Source: Acidimicrobiaceae bacterium
Lineage (GTDB): Bacteria > Actinomycetota > Acidimicrobiia > Acidimicrobiales > Bog-793
Assembly (NCBI GenBank): GCA_025463965.1
Contig: JAODBN010000036.1
Span: 1 to 5,335, forward strand
Direction: 5' to 3'
DNA: 5,335 nucleotides
This document shows, one piece after another, positions 1-5,335 of the stretch; within the stretch, counting starts at the first letter, position 1, and every line of letters starts with the position of its first letter. Made by a program: the position numbers and the translations under genes. Under the pieces are notes generated by a model, which saw only the letters and a program-made list of their open reading frames with translations, was not told the DNA's origin and searched no databases.

Positions 1-1652
<1,652 letters not shown>

Positions 1653-1656
<4 letters not shown>

Positions 1657-2585
1657 CGGCCCCCGGCACGGCAGCCCTGCTCGACCCGCTCCGGCGCGCG
1701 GCGCTCGCTGGGGTTCGCGAGGCCCTCGGGGGAGAGCCGGGAGACCTCGACGAGTACCGCGGGCCCGCCGGTGACCCCGGGCTGTTCGGTCCCGGCTCCA
1801 TGGTCTGGGCGGTGCACGCGGATCTGCCCTCGATGCTCGTCGGCGGCTTCTCCGCCCTCATGCTCCAGACGTTGCACCCGCTCGCCATGGCCGGAGTCGC
1901 CGGGCACTCCCGCTACCGGGAGGACCCGCTCGGCCGCCTGCGACGCACCGCCCGGTACGTGGCCGGCACGAGCTTCGGGGGCGCCCCCCTCGTCGAGCAG
2001 CTCGTGGGCGAGGTCCGCCGAGTGCACGCCCGCGTCCGCGGGGTCGCACCGGACGGGCGGCCGTACTCGGCCGACGACCCCGAGCTGCTCACCTGGGTCC
2101 ACAGCACCGAGGTGTGGAGCTTTCTCCGCTCCTACCAGCGCTACTCGCTGCGACCCCTGCTTCCTACCGAGCAGGACCGCTACCTCGACGAGGCGGCGGT
2201 GCTCGGCGACCTGCTCGGCGCCGTCGACGTCCCCCGCAGCCGCAGGCAGGCTCGCGCCTACTTCCGCCGCATGGAGGCGGAGCTGTCGGCGACGCCCCAG
2301 GCGCACGAGGCGATCAGCTTCCTCCGCACGCCGCTCGCCGGCCGGCCGGCTGACGTCATTGCCCACCGAGTGGTCTCCGAGGCGGCGATCGACCTGCTGC
2401 CTGCATTCGCTCGGCGCCAGCTCGGGTTCGGACCGCTCCACCCCTTGGCCAGTGGCGTGCTTCCCGGGGCGGGCCCGGTGCCCACACGGGTCGCCGCCAC
2501 CGGCTTCGCCTTCCTCGTGCGGTGGGCGGTCGGGCCCTCCGCCGTGCGCGCCGTCGCCAGCAGGCGCGTGGCCGAGGCGGCCTGA
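1653..2585 (+). CDS. Oxygenase MpaB family protein (DUF2236)
   Basis: This 310-residue protein looks like the DUF2236 family, which includes fungal MpaB and the rubber oxygenase Lcp; characterised Lcp members carry haem b. Family-like stretches are the N-terminal SMLVGGFSALMLQTLHPLAMAGVAGHS (59-86; written in two parts this covers LQTLHP and GVAGHS), then REDPLGRLRRTARYV (89-103), and a central block with DGRPYSADDPELLTWVHS (134-151). Conserved-type histidines are H75, H85, H125 and H150; H150 in Trp-Val-His is a plausible haem or metal ligand by family analogy only. No signal peptide or clear membrane span is seen. The GTG start overlaps the lepA TGA (GTGA, 1653-1656); GGAGG at 1647-1651 is only one base away, so initiation probably depends on coupled termination of lepA. 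The substrate is unknown. Many actinobacterial members have no assigned function. Confidence 0.88.
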
Positions 2586-2637
2586 GCTCAGCAGAATCGA
2601 CATCGGACCGCAGGGAAACGGCCCGGACCGACGCCTC

Positions 2638-2919
2638 TCAGTCGTCCTCTTTCCGCAGGGCGTCGGCCGCGCGGGCCCGCACCGAGTCAATCTCGTCCTC
2701 GTCGGTCTCCGGGCCGATCGGTGACTCCGCCGGGAACTCGACCGCGGGGAACGCACCGTGCTCGTAGACGCGCACCCGGACGAGCGCCACCAGACGACCC
2801 CGTTCGGTTCCCATCGAGTCGATCTGCGATTCGGCGTCGTACCTTTCCTGCAGCGACCGGTTGGTGTCGTACCGGCGCCGACGGCTCACATAACCGCACT
2901 TGGTCTCTCGTTTGCTCAC
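2638..2919 (-). CDS. Small acidic hypothetical protein
   Basis: I do not recognise this 93-residue product. The N-terminal third is basic (four consecutive Arg at about 13-16), the middle has a short beta-like stretch (GRLVALVRVRVYEHGAF, about 41-57), and the C-terminus is strongly acidic and helix-prone (ETDEDEIDSVRARAADALRKEDD). Third codon positions are strongly G/C from about residue 13 onward, which supports real coding. I chose the GTG at 2919 because GAGGG lies 4 bases upstream and an in-frame stop sits at 2941-2943. Alternatives are GTG at 2889 and ATG at 2814 (58 residues), but G/C-rich third positions begin before 2814, so the shortest form is unlikely. There is no signal peptide or membrane segment. 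It converges on the MpaB gene with 52 bases between the stops and no clear terminator there. Confidence 0.6.
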   Translation of the reverse strand: MSKRETKCGYVSRRRRYDTNRSLQERYDAESQIDSMGTERGRLVALVRVRVYEHGAFPAVEFPAESPIGPETDEDEIDSVRARAADALRKEDD

Positions 2920-3027
2920 TTCGCCCTCACTCTCAATTCCTCAGTCCCGGCTTTGGCGACGGGACCGCCGGTGCTTCTCACTGCAACTGGCGACTCGGCC
3001 GGTCTCCCTCCGGCGTTTGCACTCCTC

Positions 3028-3120
3028 GCCAAAATCTCTGAAGGTTCGCAACCAGGCCTGGTGCGAGATCGCCGATCGACGGGAATGCCCGTCGAGGAGA
3101 TCCGGTAGGAAGGATTTGGC
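3028..3120. other. Possible structured RNA element (three-way-junction fold)
   Basis: The ends pair: GCCAAAATC (3028-3036) with GATTTGGC (3113-3120), giving 8 bp with one bulged A. Inside are two side arms. The first, at 3046-3066, pairs TCGC+ACCA with TGGT+GCGA around a GGCC loop, with a bulged A at 3050. The second, at 3067-3102, has an 8-bp stem TCGACGGG/CCCGTCGA with loop AATG, capped outward by GATC/GATC across an internal loop. The fold is possible on either strand. On the minus strand it would lie in the 3' UTR of the exported-protein gene or the leader of the small gene. It matches no riboswitch or small RNA I know, and chance pairing in GC-rich DNA is a real alternative. Confidence 0.3.
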
Positions 3121-3126
3121 ACCCCT

Positions 3127-3150
3127 CGCCTCGAGTTCGCTCGAGTGGCG
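3127..3150 (-). terminator. Candidate hairpin terminator after exported-protein gene
   Basis: CGCC+TCGAG (3127-3135) pairs with CTCGA+GGCG (3140-3144 and 3147-3150) around a TTCG (plus-strand) loop with a 2-base bulge, for 9 bp in total. It begins 78 bases past the stop of the minus-strand exported-protein gene. There is no T-run after it on either strand, as is common in high-GC actinobacterial hairpins, so terminator function is inference. It may belong to the larger folded region next to it. Confidence 0.3.
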
Positions 3151-3227
3151 CGGATCAGCGCCGGGGGAACCGACCGTGCTCGAGGTGGCTTAGACCGCGG
3201 CCCTTCCCGAGCGACGGGAGCAGCCAG

Positions 3228-4994
<1,767 letters not shown>

Positions 4995-4999
4995 GAGTG

Positions 5000-5003
5000 C
5001 TCC
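5000..5003 (-). promoter_or_regulatory. Ribosome binding site deciding the GTG start of the exported-protein gene
   Basis: GGAG on the minus strand, 5 bases before the GTG at 4994. It supports this start over upstream in-frame codons, none of which precedes the signal sequence so closely. Confidence 0.55.
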
Positions 5004-5037
5004 GTACCCGTTAAGAGGAGATAACACTCGGCCGTTG

Positions 5038-5055
5038 GCGCCGAATCTTCGGCGC
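5038..5055. promoter_or_regulatory. 18-base palindrome in divergent intergenic region
   Basis: GCGCCGAA (5038-5045) and TTCGGCGC (5048-5055) are exact inverted arms separated by TC. It lies 43 bases upstream of the exported-protein start and well upstream of the hrcA promoter region. The 2-base gap suits a dimeric DNA-binding protein better than an RNA hairpin. Operator function is inference. Confidence 0.35.
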
Positions 5056-5111
5056 GCGGCAGAGCTTGAGCCTCGGGAGGGTCTCCACAGGACGCTCGCC
5101 TGCGCCGGAGC

Positions 5112-5140
5112 GCTGGCGCTCGGTAGACTTGAGTGCCAGC
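5112..5140 (+). promoter_or_regulatory. CIRCE operator (HrcA binding site)
   Basis: GCTGGCGCTC (5112-5121) and GAGTGCCAGC (5131-5140) form 10-bp inverted arms with one mismatch, separated by exactly 9 bases. This matches the CIRCE consensus TTAGCACTC-N9-GAGTGCTAA in spacing and in the CTC/GAGTGC core. It sits 35 bases upstream of the hrcA start, the expected place for HrcA autorepression of heat-shock genes. Confidence 0.93.
5124..5129 (+). promoter_or_regulatory. Possible -10 element of the hrcA promoter
   Basis: TAGACT within the CIRCE spacer fits the TANNNT pattern of the main sigma factor. Transcription would start near 5136, about 40 bases before the hrcA start, and bound HrcA would cover the promoter. 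No good -35 hexamer is visible 16-18 bases upstream. Confidence 0.45.
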
Positions 5141-5164
5141 CGCCCGTTGTGGCGCGCCGGGAGC

Positions 5165-5170
5165 AGGAGG
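5165..5170 (+). promoter_or_regulatory. Ribosome binding site deciding the TTG start of hrcA
   Basis: AGGAGG, a full Shine-Dalgarno match, lies 5 bases before TTG at 5176. This favours TTG over the in-frame GTG at 5149, which lacks such a site. Confidence 0.8.
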
Positions 5171-5175
5171 CCCGA

Positions 5176-5335
5176 TTGCTCGACGAGAGGAAGTCCGCGA
5201 TCCTGCGGAGGGTCGTGGAGGAACACATCGAGACGGCCGAGCCGGTCGGCTCGGGGCACGTGGTCCAAGATCCGCGAATCGACGTCTCCCCCGCTACGGT
5301 GCGTGCTGACCTGGCCGCCCTCGAGCGTGAGGGTT
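5176..5335 (+). CDS. hrcA: Heat-inducible transcription repressor HrcA, 3'-truncated by window edge
   Basis: HrcA is the dimeric repressor of chaperone genes (groESL, and hrcA-dnaK-dnaJ type operons) that binds CIRCE and is kept active by GroEL. Only the first 53 codons are present. They show the N-terminal winged-helix domain: LLDERKSAILRRVVEEHIET (about 1-20), AEPVGSGHVV (21-30), and the recognition-helix segment VSPATVRADLAALEREG (about 37-53), close to the family pattern MLDERKxxIL...EPVGS...SPATIRNxMxxLE. The TTG start is set by AGGAGG 5 bases upstream and by alignment to the usual family start. The CIRCE element upstream independently supports the identity. The frame is open to the window end; dnaJ commonly follows. 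Confidence 0.95.
   Translation, partial: MLDERKSAILRRVVEEHIETAEPVGSGHVVQDPRIDVSPATVRADLAALEREG

Larger units (their letters stand above)
2920..3227. other. 308-base intergenic region without a convincing gene
   Basis: This lies between the small hypothetical gene and the stop of the exported-protein gene, both on the minus strand. Short frames cross it on both strands, but their third positions are not G/C-biased as in the neighbouring genes, so I read it as non-coding. It holds at least four inverted repeats: a 12-base palindrome at 3051-3062, an 8-bp stem with a 4-base loop at 3076-3095, a TTCG-loop hairpin at 3127-3150, and a weak 5-bp stem at 3205-3219. No tRNA fits. I found no confident promoter for the downstream small gene. 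Confidence 0.6.

Noticed and set aside
2586..2637. Bidirectional terminator between the convergent MpaB and small genes
   Set aside because: Only a 10-base palindrome CTGAGCTCAG (2582-2591) overlapping the MpaB stop and direct CGGACCG copies are present; there is no stable hairpin with a loop and no T-run.
2758..3108. 116-codon plus-strand frame across the small gene and the gap
   Set aside because: Third positions are not G/C-biased, the ribosome binding site is poor, and it is antisense to the better-supported frame at 2638-2919.
3028..3120. tRNA or tRNA-like gene suggested by the acceptor-like stem followed by ACC
   Set aside because: No T-arm (GGTTCRANYCC) precedes the 3' strand and no D-arm or anticodon arm fits on either strand; GGTTCGCAACC at 3043-3053 is only a superficial resemblance.
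4995..5228. N-terminal extension of the exported protein to a start at 5228
   Set aside because: It would run antisense through the hrcA start and the CIRCE operator and place about 78 residues before a typical signal sequence. GTG at 4994 has a ribosome binding site.

Overview
The window reads as a stretch of chromosome from a high-GC bacterium, most likely an actinomycetote. The evidence is the strong G/C preference at third codon positions, GTG and TTG starts, an Actinobacteria-like LepA C-terminus, and hrcA preceded by a CIRCE operator. The lepA-to-hrcA neighbourhood is common in this phylum; the class cannot be fixed from this sequence alone.

Left part, plus strand (1-2585): the 3' nine-tenths of lepA (elongation factor 4, start cut off by the window edge), followed by a DUF2236/MpaB-type oxygenase-family gene whose GTG start overlaps the lepA stop by 4 bases. 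The two look translationally coupled.

Middle part, minus strand (2638-4994): a small acidic hypothetical protein (2638-2919) converges on the MpaB gene. A 308-base gap (2920-3227) carries several inverted repeats, including a possible three-way-junction fold at 3028-3120. Next is a 588-residue predicted exported Ala/Ser/Thr/Pro/Gly-rich protein (3228-4994) with a signal sequence, a (Thr-Ser)7 tract encoded by a hexanucleotide repeat, a Gly run, and a short non-repetitive C-terminal segment.

Right part (4995-5335): a divergent intergenic region with an 18-base palindrome and a clear CIRCE element straddling a -10-like hexamer. The beginning of hrcA follows, read from a TTG codon with an AGGAGG ribosome binding site. 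HrcA is the repressor that binds CIRCE, so the gene should be autoregulated as part of the heat-shock circuit (dnaJ usually follows hrcA but lies outside the window).

Nothing here forms a recognisable defence, mobile or biosynthetic system. The least explained parts are the low-complexity exported protein and the structured gap downstream of it.
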